A stretch of 14,820 nucleotides of DNA, from assembly GCA_035275625.1 (NCBI GenBank), contig DATEMK010000367.1:1-14820 (forward strand), written 5' to 3'. The notes under the pieces were generated by a model. The model worked only from the letters and a program-made list of their open reading frames with translations. It ran no database searches and had not been told where the DNA came from. Origin of the DNA: DATEMK01 sp035275625. GTDB lineage: Bacteria > Bacteroidota > Bacteroidia > AKYH767-A > OLB10. Made by a program: the position numbers and the translations under genes. Shown piece by piece: positions 13,524 through 14,820 of the stretch (within the stretch, counting starts at the first letter, position 1; the number at the start of each line of letters is the position of its first letter).

Positions 13524-13559
13524 TTCGTTATTCGTAAATTCGTAAATATTCGTTATTCG
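13524..13559 (+). repeat. Two TTCGTTATTCG copies in the nusA-infB gap
   Basis: Exact 11-mers at 13524-13534 and 13549-13559, joined by TAAATTCGTAAATA, which itself contains the sub-unit TTCGTAAA. They fill most of the 56-base gap, and the second ends 7 bases before the infB ATG. Confidence 0.75.
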
Positions 13560-13566
13560 TACCTCA

Positions 13567-14820
13567 ATGGCTGAAGAAAAAAGCACACGGCTTTCTGTAG
13601 TGGTCAAAGACCTTGGCGTGGGTATTGACCATGTTGTTGAATTCCTCAACAAGAAAGGCATTGCTGTTGAGAAAAAACCGACCTCAAAGATTTCAGCCGA
13701 AGCTTACGATTTGCTGCAAAAAGAATTCGCACAGGATAAGCAGATCAAACAGGTTGCACAGGAAATTACCAAAGAGAAGCAGCGCAAAGAAAATATTGTT
13801 ATTGAAGCTAAACCCCATGCTCCTGCTTTTTCTGAAAAACAGCCTGAGCAGGATGAATCATTGCAGGCCAGCTTATTTAACATTAAACAAAAAGCGGCTG
13901 AGAATGAAAAACTGAAAAAAATTCCGCTTAAAGATCAAAGCGTAACTCCTGCAGAAAAAGAAATTCCTGCAAAAAAAGAAGTTTCTGCGGAGCCGGAAAT
14001 TATAAAAGCTAAAGCGGATAAGATAGAACAACCCAAAGTTTTAGGTAAAATTAAGCTGGAAGAAAAACCTGCTAAAGGGGAAAAGAAAACTAAAAAAGCG
14101 GCAGTCAAACCCGTAAAAGGCAAAAAGAAAAAATCAGAACCGGAAGAAGAAATTGAAGTTCCTGGTTCAGAAGTTAAAGCCGAAGAACCTTCCTTAGTTA
14201 CTTCAGGCATTGAAGAAAAACCGGGTGAAATTATTGAGGATACAATAACGCCTTCTGAAGAAGAGCAAAAAGATGTCCCTTACAGAACGGAGCGTGAAAA
14301 GCTCTCCGGCCCCACCATTCTCGGAAAAATTGATCTTCCTGTTGATCTTCCGAAGAAAAAACCGGTTGCCACATCCGGAACTTATGAAAGTGACCGTCTT
14401 AATAAAAAGAAAAAAAGAAGGCGTTCGGATAAGAAAGTAAACATAACAAAACAGGTTTCATCTTCCAAACCAACTGAAGCAAAACCTGACTGGAAAAAAG
14501 GAAGGCCTGATTTTGGCAAAAAGAAACGCGATGTTAATCCTGAAGTTACTGACAAACAAATCCAGGATCAGATCAAAGCAACGCTTGCACGGTTGAGCGG
14601 GGGAGGAAAGTCAAGATCTTCCAAAATGCGTAAGCAGAAACGTGAAGCGCATCAGCAGGAACAGGAGGTTATTGCAGAAGAAGCGGCAAAGTCAAAAATA
14701 ATTAAGGTAACAGAATTCGTTTCTGCAAATGAACTGGCAAAATTAATAGGGGTTCCTGTTACGGATATTATTTCCACGTGCATGAGCCTGGGTCTTTTTG
14801 TTTCCATTAACCAGCGTCTC
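13567..14820 (+). CDS. infB: Translation initiation factor IF-2, N-terminal part (3' end beyond window)
   Basis: ATG 13567 opens 418 codons that run to the window edge, so the GTPase and C-terminal domains are not visible. IF-2 delivers fMet-tRNA to the 30S subunit. Residues ~5-50 are an IF2_N module (TRLSVVVKDLGVGIDHVVEF, then the NKKGIAVEKKPTSKIS segment). Residues ~60-375 are a long, highly charged Lys/Glu/Ala-rich linker with many EEKPAK- and KKKK-type runs, as in other Bacteroidota IF-2. A second IF2_N-type module starts near 378 (KIIKVTEFVSANELAKLIGV). Third gene of the rimP-nusA-infB operon, 56 bases after nusA, with no ylxR or ribosomal L7Ae-like gene between. No frameshift is seen in the visible part. 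Confidence 0.95.
   Translation, partial: MAEEKSTRLSVVVKDLGVGIDHVVEFLNKKGIAVEKKPTSKISAEAYDLLQKEFAQDKQIKQVAQEITKEKQRKENIVIEAKPHAPAFSEKQPEQDESLQASLFNIKQKAAENEKLKKIPLKDQSVTPAEKEIPAKKEVSAEPEIIKAKADKIEQPKVLGKIKLEEKPAKGEKKTKKAAVKPVKGKKKKSEPEEEIEVPGSEVKAEEPSLVTSGIEEKPGEIIEDTITPSEEEQKDVPYRTEREKLSGPTILGKIDLPVDLPKKKPVATSGTYESDRLNKKKKRRRSDKKVNITKQVSSSKPTEAKPDWKKGRPDFGKKKRDVNPEVTDKQIQDQIKATLARLSGGGKSRSSKMRKQKREAHQQEQEVIAEEAAKSKIIKVTEFVSANELAKLIGVPVTDIISTCMSLGLFVSINQRL

Noticed and set aside
12207..13566. CRISPR-like array from the short repeats around nusA
   Set aside because: The units are 8-11 bases with no regular unique spacers and no cas genes; they are simple intergenic repeats.
13613..14210. Two frames (plus and minus) inside the infB linker
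   Set aside because: Both are Lys/Arg- or Ser/Phe-rich shadows of the charged IF-2 linker, whose own frame runs unbroken through the region.

Overview
The window looks like chromosomal DNA from a member of the Bacteroidota, probably an environmental species of moderately low GC content. Four signs support this. Two proteins carry a gliding-motility-type (type B) C-terminal domain of the type IX secretion system (T9SS). Several genes are preceded by the Bacteroidota -7 promoter motif TAnnTTTG rather than an E. coli-type -10 box. Shine-Dalgarno sequences are weak or absent. The order rimP-nusA-infB, with no ylxR or ylxQ between nusA and infB, is usual for the phylum. I see no mobile element, CRISPR array, tRNA or rRNA.

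Layout. On the minus strand, positions 1-461 are the 5' part of a secreted kelch-repeat protein, and 597-2384 is lepA (elongation factor 4). A 271-base divergent intergenic region (2385-2655) follows. It holds two arrays of a 7-bp repeat in opposite orientation, the lepA promoter, and the promoter of an ECF sigma factor. On the plus strand come an ECF sigma factor (2656-3204, preceded by an overlapping 12-codon leader ORF), a single-pass membrane protein of anti-sigma type (3233-4225) and a 1255-residue secreted Ig-repeat protein (4283-8050). The membrane protein and the giant protein end in related type B C-terminal domains. A perfect 14-bp hairpin terminator (8073-8113) closes this unit. metF (8134-9087) starts from a promoter lying directly against that terminator. 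Then come an ABC-2 permease without its ATPase (9159-10256) and a conserved-looking 92-residue hypothetical protein (10329-10607), which converges on a minus-strand EamA/DMT transporter (10622-11506). The right end is the rimP-nusA-infB operon (11751 to beyond 14820), with infB cut by the window edge. No gene-free stretch exceeds 300 bases.

How the genes work together. lepA, rimP, nusA and infB are housekeeping translation and transcription genes, and metF belongs to folate/methionine metabolism. The most interesting unit is sigma factor, membrane protein and giant secreted protein. It reads as a cell-surface signalling cassette in which a presumed anti-sigma factor carries, on its periplasmic side, the same class of domain that directs the neighbouring adhesin-like protein through the T9SS. 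That would let sigma-factor release report on the state of secretion; this is inference and untested.

Start sites revised from the longest reading frames: metF to ATG 8134 (the longer TTG frame begins inside the terminator), the 92-residue protein to ATG 10329, and non-ATG (GTG) starts for the anti-sigma-like gene (3233) and the EamA transporter (11506).
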